From Melioribacteraceae bacterium (lineage in GTDB: Bacteria > Bacteroidota > Ignavibacteria > Ignavibacteriales > Melioribacteraceae), in contig WYBN01000010.1 of the NCBI GenBank assembly GCA_011525875.1, positions 154,944 through 218,943 on the forward strand: DNA of 64,000 nt. The letters run 5' to 3'. The notes under the pieces are model-generated. The model searched no databases and was not told where the DNA came from. It saw only the letters and a program-made list of their open reading frames with translations. Shown here in pieces: positions 28,148 to 37,998 of the stretch (positions within the stretch are counted from its first letter, which is position 1; each line of letters starts with the position of its first letter). The position numbers and the translations under genes are program-made.

Positions 28148-28463
28148 AATCTGATTTTAGGTTAATTAATAGCGTAAATGTACGAATAATAACTCAAACA
28201 TGAATAATTAATTCGAATTGGCTAATATGGAAGCATTGATTTTGTGAGGAAAGCTGCTGCAGATTAGGGCAAATCCACAGCAGCTTGTATGTTAAAAAGG
28301 AGGGAAATTAACCATATTCTTTAATTCGTTTAGTATTTACCAAGATGCATGCCATAAATTAATTCGAAAAAACAGCGAAAGGATATCAACTTGCGGCTAA
28401 ATGCTGAAAGTTTGAAATAATTTTCTTAAAATAAGGAATGTTTGTTCTCTTATCCGAAAAAAG
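28148..28463. other. Intergenic region, 316 bases, with a hairpin and an orphan ribosome binding site
   Basis: No gene could be assigned between the deaminase and the histidine kinase. Two signals stand out on the plus strand: a strong stem-loop at 28251-28286, and a near-consensus Shine-Dalgarno stretch AAAAAGGAGGG at 28294-28304. Nine bases after the latter the frame starts with ATA instead of ATG and runs 28 codons to a stop at 28398-28400. This could be a decayed small gene, an untranslated RNA or chance. The remainder is AT-rich and unremarkable. Confidence 0.5.
28251..28286. repeat. Stem-loop with two-part stem
   Basis: AAGCTGCTG at 28251-28259 pairs perfectly with CAGCAGCTT at 28278-28286. 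Inside, after a symmetric CA/CA internal loop, GATT pairs with AATC around the hexaloop AGGGCA. Neither strand has a U tract after it, so it is not a classical intrinsic terminator. Confidence 0.6.
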
Positions 28464-28484
28464 CTACCTGCGAGAATAGCTTTT
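28459..28484 (-). terminator. Terminator hairpin overlapping the histidine kinase stop codon
   Basis: On the minus strand AAAAGCTA pairs with TAGCTTTT around a 10-base loop that contains the end of the coding sequence, and the T run extends to six bases. The stem includes the TAG stop. It is short and AT-rich, so it is only a moderate candidate. Confidence 0.4.
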
Positions 28485-29696
28485 ATTAGTGCTTTTCCGG
28501 AGTGAAATGTTAAATACAGTGCCTTCGTTAATGATTGAGTTTTTGACGAATATTTTCCCCTTATGATACTCTTCTATAATCCGTTTAGAAAGGCTCAATC
28601 CAAGCCCCCAGCCCCGCCGTTTAGTGCTGTAACCAGGTCTGAATATATCCTTTCTTCTCCGCAGGTCAATCCCTTTGCCATTATCGATAACTTCAATATT
28701 AATATAGTTTGATTGGCCGCTTAAGCGAAAAGCAATTACTCCATTAGGCTTGTTTTCAATGGCATCGAGTGCATTCTTAATAAGGTTTTCGATCACCCAT
28801 TCAAATAATTCATGATTAATCATAGCATAATAGCCGGTCTCGGTATCAATTGAAATCGTAACACCATTTTCTGTTCGGGGCAATCTGCGGTTAAAATACT
28901 CGATTACTTTAGCAATTATCTCAGTGACGTTTTCATCTTTCAGTTCCGGCTTTGAACCAATTTTCGAAAAACGATTGGCGATTTTATTAAGCCTGTTCAA
29001 ATCACTTTTCATTTCTTCGGAAACGTCAAGCACTTTATCAGGTGATAAGTAATTTAATTTTAATATCTCCTGCCAGCCCATTAAACTAGAAATGGGTGTG
29101 CCTAACTGGTGAGCGGTTTCCTTGGCCATGCCAACCCAAATATTACTCTGTTCGGTTCTCTTCAAATAACTGAAGCCGGTATAAGAAATCAAAATGAAAA
29201 TAACTGCAATTAGAATTTGAAGATAAGGATAATATCTTAACTCATTGACCAGTTCAGAATCGCCGTAGTAGATTTTATTTACTAAAACAGAGTCGTTGTA
29301 ATAAACCGGAATCGGTTTGTGGATAGATTTTAACTCCTCAATTTTCTGTTTTACAAAAATTAAACGTTCTTCAAAAGAAAGCGTTGTGTCAATATTCAAG
29401 TTTCTAATTCCGCCTTCGTCGGAAATTACCGGGGTATCCTGTGCATCGGTTAAAATCAGAGGGAAGTCAATTCTCTTTATGATATCCAGCAGAAAAGTAT
29501 AATCAACGCCCGGGTTCTCGGAGCGCGCGATATATTCTAGGCTGCCGGCATACAATTCAACTGTCTGTCTTTCTCTTTCTTTTAATTTATTAACTATTGA
29601 GTGAGTGTAAGCAAGGGTGCCTGCCGCAATAAGAAAAGCAACTATCAATAAAATAATTTTTAGATAAACGGATGCCGGTCCGCCGCGCATCTTCAT
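28464..29696 (-). CDS. Orphan membrane sensor histidine kinase
   Basis: A 410-residue sensor kinase. Two membrane spans (about 11-32 and 150-170) enclose a periplasmic sensor segment of about 115 residues. The cytoplasmic part has the phospho-accepting His in ETAHQLGTPISS near residue 193, N box ENLIKNALDAI, G1 VIDNGKGID, F box IFRPGYST and G2 GWGLGLSLSKRI. No HAMP domain is evident. There is no response regulator gene nearby, so its partner is encoded elsewhere. It follows purA by 60 bases on the same strand and may be read with it. The signal is unknown. Confidence 0.92.
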   Translation of the reverse strand: MKMRGGPASVYLKIILLIVAFLIAAGTLAYTHSIVNKLKERERQTVELYAGSLEYIARSENPGVDYTFLLDIIKRIDFPLILTDAQDTPVISDEGGIRNLNIDTTLSFEERLIFVKQKIEELKSIHKPIPVYYNDSVLVNKIYYGDSELVNELRYYPYLQILIAVIFILISYTGFSYLKRTEQSNIWVGMAKETAHQLGTPISSLMGWQEILKLNYLSPDKVLDVSEEMKSDLNRLNKIANRFSKIGSKPELKDENVTEIIAKVIEYFNRRLPRTENGVTISIDTETGYYAMINHELFEWVIENLIKNALDAIENKPNGVIAFRLSGQSNYINIEVIDNGKGIDLRRRKDIFRPGYSTKRRGWGLGLSLSKRIIEEYHKGKIFVKNSIINEGTVFNISLRKSTNKSYSRR

Positions 29697-29756
29697 TAAT
29701 CATCCCCTTAAAAAAAAATTTGACTGAAGCTGAATAAAATTTATAAAGCAGTAAAG

Positions 29757-31037
<1,281 letters not shown>

Positions 31038-31063
31038 CTAATTTTAGTGTGGGAGGAAAATAA

Positions 31064-31090
31064 AAACTCCGGGATTCAATGCCGGAGTTT
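31064..31090 (-). terminator. Intrinsic terminator after the STAS gene
   Basis: AAACTCCGG at 31064-31072 and CCGGAGTTT at 31082-31090 form a perfect 9-bp stem with a 9-base loop. On the minus strand it continues into TTATTTT. This separates the STAS gene from purA. Confidence 0.75.
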
Positions 31091-31113
31091 AATTAAACGT
31101 TCAAATGAAAATT

Positions 31114-31452
31114 TTAGTTAAAACTTTTTACAGCAGCATCAACCGATTCGTAATGCTCGAAAATTGTAATAAGTTTAGTAATAACGAGCAAACTGTTAAT
31201 TTTCTCGGTTGCATTTGCTAGTTTAAGTGAACCGTTACCGTTCTTAATTGTGGTATAGCCGCTTATCAGCATTCCAAGACCGGAGCTGTTCATAAATTTG
31301 ACGCTTGCCAGATCAACAACAACATTTTTTTTGCCTTCTTCAATGGATTTGTGGAGTAAATCGTGGAATTCCTGAGCCTCGGGTCCGCCCATTACATTGC
31401 CTTTTAATTCTATTATCAAGGCAGAATATTTTTCATAAGTTTTAATTTTCAT
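31114..31452 (-). CDS. STAS-domain anti-anti-sigma factor
   Basis: A 112-residue single STAS domain like SpoIIAA/RsbV. VKFMNSSGLGMLISGY near residue 48 holds the serine at the position phosphorylated by anti-sigma kinases. Such proteins, when dephosphorylated, bind the kinase and free its target. It is transcribed away from the sigma factor and phosphatase cluster and has its own terminator, so it is controlled separately from the second STAS protein at 35517. It is probably a member of the same network (inference). Confidence 0.9.
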   Translation of the reverse strand: MKIKTYEKYSALIIELKGNVMGGPEAQEFHDLLHKSIEEGKKNVVVDLASVKFMNSSGLGMLISGYTTIKNGNGSLKLANATEKINSLLVITKLITIFEHYESVDAAVKSFN

Positions 31453-31580
31453 AGAAATTACCCTAATTTTATATTGGATTTATTATTTTAACAAAATCTT
31501 GACCGGAATGGAAACAAAAAATATTATTTATAAATATTTATATTGCTTTGTAAATTATTGAATCTAATTGTAAAAATAAA

Positions 31581-31657
31581 GTTCCTATTTGATTTTAAGG
31601 CAAATTTTTTAATTCCACTGCCTTAAACATAAGGAACATTAAATCAAAAACATCGTC
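31581..31657 (+). promoter_or_regulatory. Inverted repeats and ECF-like promoter motif before the sigma gene
   Basis: TTTAAGGCA at 31594-31602 pairs with TGCCTTAAA at 31619-31627, flanked by GTTCC (31581) and GGAAC (31633). TTTGATTT (31588) and AAATCAAA (31641) are a further complementary pair, so alternative foldings are possible. GGAAC at 31633-31637 followed after 16 bases by CGTC at 31654-31657 resembles the -35/-10 spacing of ECF promoters. The start codon follows 5 bases later, which would imply a leaderless message. All roles are inferred. Confidence 0.35.
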
Positions 31658-31662
31658 TAAAA

Positions 31663-32262
31663 ATGGAAAATAATTTAACTGCCAATCCTGACGAAAAAAG
31701 CAAAACTGATGATTACAAAGATCAGGATTATGAACTTGTTCAGGAATATATTAAGGGTAATGAGTCGGCATTTGAGAAGCTTATTAATCTCCATAAGGAT
31801 AAAGTGCGTAATCTTATTTTCTTAACTTTGGGCGATACCGAAAACATTGATGATATATCACAGGAAGTCTTTATAAGTGTTTTTCATAAAGTCAAGGAAT
31901 TCAGGTTTGAATCAAAATATACAACATGGCTTTACAGGATAACGGTAAATAAATGCCGTGATCATCTTAGGAAGAAAAAAGTAAGGAGTATATTTTCGCC
32001 TATTTCAGACTCGCATTATGAATTAAGCAGCAAGTCTAATCCGGAAAATCTGGATATACCTGCTCTCGTCAGAAGAGCAATAGAGAAATTGCCGGATAAA
32101 TTAAAAGTTCCGCTCGTCCTAAGAGATATTGACGGATTGAGTTATAAAGAAATAGCCGACAAACTTGAATTGGAAGTCGGCACGATTAAATCCAGAATAT
32201 TTAGAGCCAGAGAAAGTTTGAAATTTATTTTAGAACCATATTATAGAGAGATGTCGGTTTAA
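31663..32262 (+). CDS. ECF-type RNA polymerase sigma factor
   Basis: A 199-residue sigma factor with regions 2 and 4 only. Region 2 (about 25-100) includes DDISQEVFISVFHKV and TWLYRITVNKCRDHLRKK; region 4 (about 140-192) includes LPDKLKVPLVLRDIDGLSYKEIA and VGTIKSRIFRARESL. There is an acidic N-terminal tail of about 25 residues. No Shine-Dalgarno is seen near the ATG. The next gene starts 3 bases after the stop, but it is not a recognisable zinc-finger anti-sigma factor. The neighbourhood is a partner-switching set, an unusual company for an ECF factor. Confidence 0.92.
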   Translation: MENNLTANPDEKSKTDDYKDQDYELVQEYIKGNESAFEKLINLHKDKVRNLIFLTLGDTENIDDISQEVFISVFHKVKEFRFESKYTTWLYRITVNKCRDHLRKKKVRSIFSPISDSHYELSSKSNPENLDIPALVRRAIEKLPDKLKVPLVLRDIDGLSYKEIADKLELEVGTIKSRIFRARESLKFILEPYYREMSV

Positions 32263-32265
32263 TTC

Positions 32266-33411
32266 GTGAAAGAAAAAGTAAACATATTTCAAAAAGCAGC
32301 CGGTCAATTAAAAAAACGGATGATGGTTTTTACGATAACATTACTCGTAATATTTTTTATGATAGTATTCAAATTAAGTGATGTTAATAATTTAAGTAAA
32401 GCAGGTTCCGACTTAATTTCTAAGTATGCAGCTTCTTTAAGTCCGTTCAATCTTTTTTATGATATTAAAAACGATGACGTTTTTAATTTTGCTGTGAATA
32501 ACGAAATGACTTTGAATATTGAGCAAAGCAAATTGTTGAGAATTGAACAAGTTACTGCCGAAAAAGAAAAAATAATTGTAACCGATAAGCCTTCAGAACC
32601 TGATCCGATTTCTTACAAAGATTATCTGACAAAATTCGAGTTCAACAGCAGCGAAACCGCCGGCATTGATTCAATACTTGATTCATACAGAAGCAAGCTA
32701 AGCTCGTCCATACTATCAAATAATAAAGATGCATTCGCGTTTGACCCCAATCTTATTGTATTACAGAAGGCAATTAATGCCGATATTAGAAATTTTACGA
32801 AGAGTATACTAAAAAGCAGAAGTGATCTCGTCGAAGAAATAACCGGCGCTGATAAATCGTTAAATGAGATAAAAAATTATCTTAAAAAGTTGCCAGCCAG
32901 CAGAGACTTTCTTGTCTTCACTCCCGACACACTATTCAGCCTGCGTTTAGATTCTGAAGGGGAAAAAATTAGTCAAGATAGATCTGACGCAAGAAAATTG
33001 AAGGACAAGACTTCTTCAATACAGCCCGAATTTAGTTTTGAGTTTGAATTTGATTCGGATGGCGACATTAAACTGAGCGAATTAAATAATAAACGAGGTG
33101 TTTTTGTTATTCAAATTCCCGGGCTTGATTCTCTTAGAACATTAAAAAGAAACAAGAAACCGGATGCTGATTCAGTTAGGGATAATATTCTTGAATTCAG
33201 TTTAAACAATATTGCCAGAACGGTTGACAGCAGTCTTGGAAAAGCTTTCCACGATATACGGACAGGACCCTGGAATGATTTCCGGATTAAAATCGATTCG
33301 CTGAAAGTATTAGAAAAAAATCGGGACAGCTCAGCTATTAAAAGCCTTGTAGAACTTGAGAAGCAGTTAAAGTTGCTCGAAAGAATAGGCGGGGCGTCAA
33401 AAAACAGATGA
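32266..33411 (+). CDS. Unknown single-span membrane protein beside the sigma factor
   Basis: I do not recognise this 381-residue protein. It starts with GTG 3 bases after the sigma gene. A basic N-terminus of about 17 residues is followed by one strong membrane span (about 18-38), then about 340 charged residues, likely periplasmic and largely helical, rich in Ser, Asp, Lys and Leu, with no cysteine cluster. Its position immediately after an ECF gene is where anti-sigma factors usually lie, but the cytoplasmic part looks too short for one. It may be a regulator of the sigma factor or a sensor for the downstream phosphatases (speculative). Confidence 0.7.
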   Translation: MKEKVNIFQKAAGQLKKRMMVFTITLLVIFFMIVFKLSDVNNLSKAGSDLISKYAASLSPFNLFYDIKNDDVFNFAVNNEMTLNIEQSKLLRIEQVTAEKEKIIVTDKPSEPDPISYKDYLTKFEFNSSETAGIDSILDSYRSKLSSSILSNNKDAFAFDPNLIVLQKAINADIRNFTKSILKSRSDLVEEITGADKSLNEIKNYLKKLPASRDFLVFTPDTLFSLRLDSEGEKISQDRSDARKLKDKTSSIQPEFSFEFEFDSDGDIKLSELNNKRGVFVIQIPGLDSLRTLKRNKKPDADSVRDNILEFSLNNIARTVDSSLGKAFHDIRTGPWNDFRIKIDSLKVLEKNRDSSAIKSLVELEKQLKLLERIGGASKNR

Positions 33412-33445
33412 ATAGAAGTAAGCCAGCAGACGGCAAAACGGATGA

Positions 33446-35497
33446 ATGCCAATGAAAGCATTTGTGGATAAATTATTTCCCAAAAAAAAATTTGAGCTGT
33501 CAATCCTTTTTGCCTCGCTTCTTACCATATCAAAGATTGCGTTTCCCACTTCTAACTTTTGGATAAGCGGTTTAATCAACGGGATGCTCATCTTCCTGCT
33601 GATGTACTTTGCATATCTTTATTCACTCGAATTAATAAAAATTAAGAAAAACACACCGCTAACGATTGTTATTAATATCGGACTCCTTAACTTAATGCTG
33701 TTTGTCATCGATTCTCTGGCTTCGGCTTTTTTAGACCATGACCCGGTTTCTTTCCGCTCTGATGTAATTCAAACAATTATCAGGACATTTATAGGACTGC
33801 TATTTATTGGTTCGTCGGCATATATTTATTCTTCAATCAGGGAATTATTGTTTCTGCATCAAAAGAAAGATCCGCAGAAATTTTTTAACGGAATGAGCGC
33901 TCTGATCGCACTAACATTTATTTCGAACTCGCTTACTGTCTTCAACGAAAATTATAATTTTATTACAAATTCGTTTTTTGTCGTCTCAATTATCTTAATT
34001 TCAATTAACTCTTTAAGAGTAGCCTGGATTGCCTTTCTTTCCAAGAAAGATAAACTCACACTGCTTGGAATTGCAGTGCTGCTCCTTGCATTTTTTATAA
34101 TAAATCTCTCAACATTGTTTGGCAACGGATTTATATCGCAGTTAATAATGGAATTATCTTCTGGGTTTCATTCGGTTCTTCAACTTTTACTTTTATTCGG
34201 AACTATTTATACCAGTGTTATTTTCTTTACTACTCTTTTTCACCTGCCTACAGCAGAAGTTTTTGATAAAAAGGCAGAAGAAGTTTCGTCATTTATGGAT
34301 TTAAGCCGTTTACTTACCCAGGTATTCGATTTTGAAGAACTTGCCGATACTATAACTAATATGACTACTAAGGTTTGCAGCTCAGACTCAGCCTGGCTGG
34401 TTACAATTCTCAACGGCGCTAACCAAATAACCGCCGTAAAAAATATTGAGAAGAAAGACGCAGCCATAATTACAAATCTGATATTAGATGAATTTGATAA
34501 CAAAATCGAAAGAGTTATCGCGTTTGAAAACAAACTGGTGAAAACACAATTAGAAGGGAAGTCAAAACAATACAACATTAATGCACTTGCAATTGCGCCG
34601 CTGCATGTCTCGGAAAATATATCGGGTTACTTATTTACGGTAAGGAATCAAAATTTTGGCTTTGGGGAGGATGAAATAAAATCAGTCGCTACATTTGCCG
34701 ATTATGCGGCTATTGCTCTCGAAAACGCTAAACTTATTGAAGAGTCAATAGAAAAGAAAAGACTTGAAAGCGAGTTAGACGTTGCCCGCACCATACAATA
34801 TAAAATTATTCCGATAACGCCTCCTCAGTTAATTAATTTGAAAATCTCCTCTTTGTTTATTCCTGCATTCGAAGTAGGAGGAGATTATTTTGATTTTTTC
34901 CAAATCTCGGAGGACAAACTTGGCTTTGTGATTGCCGATGTTTCCGGCAAAGGTGTGCCGGCTGCGTTTATAATGGCAAGAATTGAAGGAATTTTTGAAT
35001 CCTTGGCAACTATTCTTGAAAGCCCCGCTAAAGTGTTGATTAAAGCGAATGAAATTCTAAGCAGAAGTCTTGATAAAAAAAGTTTTGTTACTGCGACTTA
35101 CGGAATAATTAATTTAAAGACCGGCGTGTTGAAATTTGCTAGAGCCGGACACGTCCCTCTAATATTATCTTTGAATGAAGGCGCTCAAAAGCTAATTCCT
35201 TCTGGAATAGGGTTGGGCTTGGATTACGGAAATACATTCGCCGAAAACCTCGAAGAAAAGGAAATAATTTTAAATGACAATGACATTGTCGTGCTTTATA
35301 CCGACGGAATTACCGAAAGTAAAAACCAATATGGCGACGAGTTTGGAGAGCAGAGATTAATTGAGGTTATTTCCGAAAGCCGTAATGAAGATGTAAATGA
35401 AATATCAAAGAGAATTATGGAAAAAATTTCCGTATTTTCGAGAGACAATTCTCAGCACGATGATATCACATTGGTGATTTTTAAGTGGATCAGTTAA
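33446..35497 (+). CDS. Membrane GAF-PP2C (SpoIIE-type) phosphatase
   Basis: A 683-residue serine phosphatase. Seven to eight membrane spans fill the first 270 residues, a GAF-like domain lies at about 285-430, a short coiled linker follows, and the PP2C SpoIIE domain is at about 450-683: VGGDYFDFF, VIADVSGKGVPAAF, RAGHVPLIL, LYTDGITES and QHDDITLV supply the metal-binding aspartates. It should remove phosphate from a STAS protein such as the one at 35517. The signal, perceived through the membrane part or the GAF domain, is unknown. It is followed after 19 bases by the STAS gene. Confidence 0.9.
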   Translation: MPMKAFVDKLFPKKKFELSILFASLLTISKIAFPTSNFWISGLINGMLIFLLMYFAYLYSLELIKIKKNTPLTIVINIGLLNLMLFVIDSLASAFLDHDPVSFRSDVIQTIIRTFIGLLFIGSSAYIYSSIRELLFLHQKKDPQKFFNGMSALIALTFISNSLTVFNENYNFITNSFFVVSIILISINSLRVAWIAFLSKKDKLTLLGIAVLLLAFFIINLSTLFGNGFISQLIMELSSGFHSVLQLLLLFGTIYTSVIFFTTLFHLPTAEVFDKKAEEVSSFMDLSRLLTQVFDFEELADTITNMTTKVCSSDSAWLVTILNGANQITAVKNIEKKDAAIITNLILDEFDNKIERVIAFENKLVKTQLEGKSKQYNINALAIAPLHVSENISGYLFTVRNQNFGFGEDEIKSVATFADYAAIALENAKLIEESIEKKRLESELDVARTIQYKIIPITPPQLINLKISSLFIPAFEVGGDYFDFFQISEDKLGFVIADVSGKGVPAAFIMARIEGIFESLATILESPAKVLIKANEILSRSLDKKSFVTATYGIINLKTGVLKFARAGHVPLILSLNEGAQKLIPSGIGLGLDYGNTFAENLEEKEIILNDNDIVVLYTDGITESKNQYGDEFGEQRLIEVISESRNEDVNEISKRIMEKISVFSRDNSQHDDITLVIFKWIS

Positions 35498-35516
35498 CTA
35501 ATACTTGGAGTAGTTA

Positions 35517-35870
35517 ATGGCAGATTTCAACGTTTCAACGAGAGAAGTGGGATCTGTAAGCATCATTGACGTCAAAGGCTATCTTGACGCTCACACTGCG
35601 CCCGACCTCGAAAACGAATTCAACAAACTCGTCAGCGGAAAGCAGTTTAAGGTAGTAGTAAATTTTGACAATCTTAAATACATAAGCAGCGCCGGACTCG
35701 GCGTTTTCATGGCTTATGTAGAAACAATGAGAGAGAATAACGGCGACATTAAATTCTCCAATCTCAAAGATGATGTTTACAATATTTTTGATTTACTCGG
35801 CTTCCCCGTTTTGTATGAATTCTACAAAGATGAAAACGACGCTTTGGCAAAATTTAAACTGCAAGATTGA
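35517..35870 (+). CDS. STAS-domain anti-anti-sigma factor
   Basis: A 117-residue STAS protein. LKYISSAGLGVFMAYVE near residue 56 keeps a serine at the phospho-acceptor position, although the residue before it is Ser rather than the usual Asp. The gene overlaps the kinase gene downstream by 4 bases and follows a phosphatase gene by 19 bases. Kinase, STAS protein and phosphatase are therefore made from one transcript, as in the classical Rsb/SpoIIA systems. Confidence 0.93.
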   Translation: MADFNVSTREVGSVSIIDVKGYLDAHTAPDLENEFNKLVSGKQFKVVVNFDNLKYISSAGLGVFMAYVETMRENNGDIKFSNLKDDVYNIFDLLGFPVLYEFYKDENDALAKFKLQD

Positions 35871-36304
35871 TATTGAGCGCTAATAATTCTCATATAGAAT
35901 TCGAGCTTAGAATAAAAAGCTCCACAAGTAATTTATCCCGAGTCCGCAGTTTCGTTGAAGAAACAGCGGCAGGGCTCGGGGTGAAATCTGAGATCATTAA
36001 TCAAGTGATTTTAGCTGTTGACGAAGCTTGCACTAACATAATCAGGCATGCATATAACTACTCGCCCGACGGCGAGATTCTAATAAAAATATTTTTTGAA
36101 CCGGATAAATTTACCGTGAAGATAATTGATACCGGCGACAGTTTCAAACCCGAGTCTGTCCCGGAACCAGACCTCCGCAAGTTCCAGAAAGAACGAAAGA
36201 AGGGCGGGCTTGGAATGTTTTTAATGAAAAAACTGATGGATGAAGTTAATTACGTTTCTGTAGCAAACGGGAATCAAGTGATATTAGTAAAATATTTAAA
36301 CTAA
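35867..36304 (+). CDS. RsbW/SpoIIAB-like serine kinase (anti-sigma regulator)
   Basis: A 145-residue GHKL ATPase. Signs are AVDEACTNIIRHAY (N box, near residue 48), IIDTGDSF (G1) and GGLGMFLMKKLMD (G2). Family members phosphorylate a STAS protein and may hold a sigma factor or another target. Translation appears to start at the TTG at 35867 inside the stop region of the STAS gene (overlap TTGA); a TTG two codons later is an alternative. It is the only kinase of this type in the window and would serve at least two STAS proteins and three phosphatases. Confidence 0.9.
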   Translation: MILSANNSHIEFELRIKSSTSNLSRVRSFVEETAAGLGVKSEIINQVILAVDEACTNIIRHAYNYSPDGEILIKIFFEPDKFTVKIIDTGDSFKPESVPEPDLRKFQKERKKGGLGMFLMKKLMDEVNYVSVANGNQVILVKYLN

Positions 36305-36308
36305 TTTT

Positions 36309-37988
36309 ATGCATGCGAATAATAATAATGCGGCGTTAAGAAATCTGGCGGCGTTAGTAGATTTCAGCAACTTAATTAATTCCAACCTTGATCCAAATTT
36401 TATTTCTAATAATCTCATATTTACCTGCCTGAGTAAATTCCATACTTCCAGGGCGGCGCTTGCATTTTCCGACGGGCAGAACGTTCTTCGGATAAGTTCA
36501 TACAAGGGAATAACAGACCAGACCGCGAAAAATTTTCCCGAAGTTCTTATTGGCGACTGCCAATCAAGCAATGTTTTAAAAAATTACCTGGAGGAGAACA
36601 AATTTTCATTTGGTAAGCTTATTGAAACACCTCGTAAAAAAATCGGCGTTCTTTTTCTCGGGAAAAAACTTACAGGCAGGGATTATGACGAGGATGATAA
36701 ATCATTTCTTAATACATTATTGCATATTGCTTCTTCTGCGATGGAAAACTCGTTAATGGTTACGGAATTGAAAGAGGTAAATCGTAATCTTGACGCTAAA
36801 GTAAATCAACTAAGTTCTCTATTTGATTTAAGCAAAGAATTCAGCGGTATTCTTGAAAAAGAACGCGTTGGCAAACTTCTTCTTTACTCCATTATCGGAC
36901 AATTAATTGTTACTAAATTCGCCGTGGTTATCTGCGAAGATGAGGGGTTTGAAATTCTTGAAACCCGTATTCCTCCGGAAATTCTCAAAACCGCATTGTC
37001 TGGTTGCTCTGTAAAAAATTTCACTGAACCGAAAACAAAAAAAAATATCGAGCAAAAATTTATTTCTATTTCAAAGATAGGCATCGAACTTGTTATTCCG
37101 ATGCAGATCAAAGGCGCAACAAAGGGGCTTATTTTACTCGGAGGCAGAACTAATAATCAACCCTATAATCAGTCGGATATTGAATATGTTTCATCCCTTG
37201 GCAGCCTTGCAATAATTTCGATTGAAAACGGAAGGTTGTTTAAAGAAACTCTTGAAAAGCAGCGGCTTGAGAAAGATCTTGAAATTGCCCAAAAGATTCA
37301 AAGTAATTTGCTGCCGGATAAAGCGCCCTATATGAAAAACTTTGATATTGCTGCAATTAATCAATCGGCAAGACAGGTGGGTGGAGATTATTACGACTTA
37401 GTAAAACTTGATGAAGACCGCCTGCTCTTTGCTGTTGCAGACGTTTCCGGCAAAGGTGTTCAGGCTGCTCTGTTGATGGCAAACTTACAAGCTTTTCTCC
37501 AATCTATCTGCAAGCAGAACATCGAATTGGATCAAGCGTCTAACCTTATCAATGATTTGGTCTCTGAGAATACAACCGACGGAAGTTTTATCACTTTTTT
37601 TTGGGGAATTATTTCGGATAAAACAAAGGAATTGATTTACGTGAATATGGGGCATAATCCCCCTCTGTTTATTCGTGATAAGAAAATCATTAAATTAAAA
37701 GAGGGCGGAATGATACTTGGAGTAATGCCGACTATTATTCCGTATAAATCCGAAAAAATTAAATTGAATACGGGTGATAAAATTATTCTGTTCACTGACG
37801 GGATAACTGAAGCAATGAATACTCAAGGCGTAGAATACTCGGATGAAAGACTTGAAGAACTGGTTATTAATTTAAGCGCAAGCTCTGCCGAAGAAACCTT
37901 GAACATTATTTTAAATGATGTGAAAGTATTTTCGAAAGGAGCTCCGCAATCGGACGATATAACATCTATGATTATTAAAGTCGGGTAA
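36309..37988 (+). CDS. Soluble tandem-GAF PP2C (SpoIIE-type) phosphatase
   Basis: A 559-residue phosphatase without membrane spans. Two GAF-like regions (about 14-150 and 175-320) are joined by a helical linker to a PP2C SpoIIE domain (about 335-559) with GGDYYDLV, VADVSGKGVQAALLM, NMGHNPPLF, LFTDGITEAM and QSDDITSM. The GAF regions suggest sensing of a small cytoplasmic ligand. It starts 4 bases after the kinase gene, on the same transcript. It differs from its two paralogues in the window in its input part only. Confidence 0.9.
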   Translation: MHANNNNAALRNLAALVDFSNLINSNLDPNFISNNLIFTCLSKFHTSRAALAFSDGQNVLRISSYKGITDQTAKNFPEVLIGDCQSSNVLKNYLEENKFSFGKLIETPRKKIGVLFLGKKLTGRDYDEDDKSFLNTLLHIASSAMENSLMVTELKEVNRNLDAKVNQLSSLFDLSKEFSGILEKERVGKLLLYSIIGQLIVTKFAVVICEDEGFEILETRIPPEILKTALSGCSVKNFTEPKTKKNIEQKFISISKIGIELVIPMQIKGATKGLILLGGRTNNQPYNQSDIEYVSSLGSLAIISIENGRLFKETLEKQRLEKDLEIAQKIQSNLLPDKAPYMKNFDIAAINQSARQVGGDYYDLVKLDEDRLLFAVADVSGKGVQAALLMANLQAFLQSICKQNIELDQASNLINDLVSENTTDGSFITFFWGIISDKTKELIYVNMGHNPPLFIRDKKIIKLKEGGMILGVMPTIIPYKSEKIKLNTGDKIILFTDGITEAMNTQGVEYSDERLEELVINLSASSAEETLNIILNDVKVFSKGAPQSDDITSMIIKVG

Positions 37989-37998
37989 ATAAAATTCT

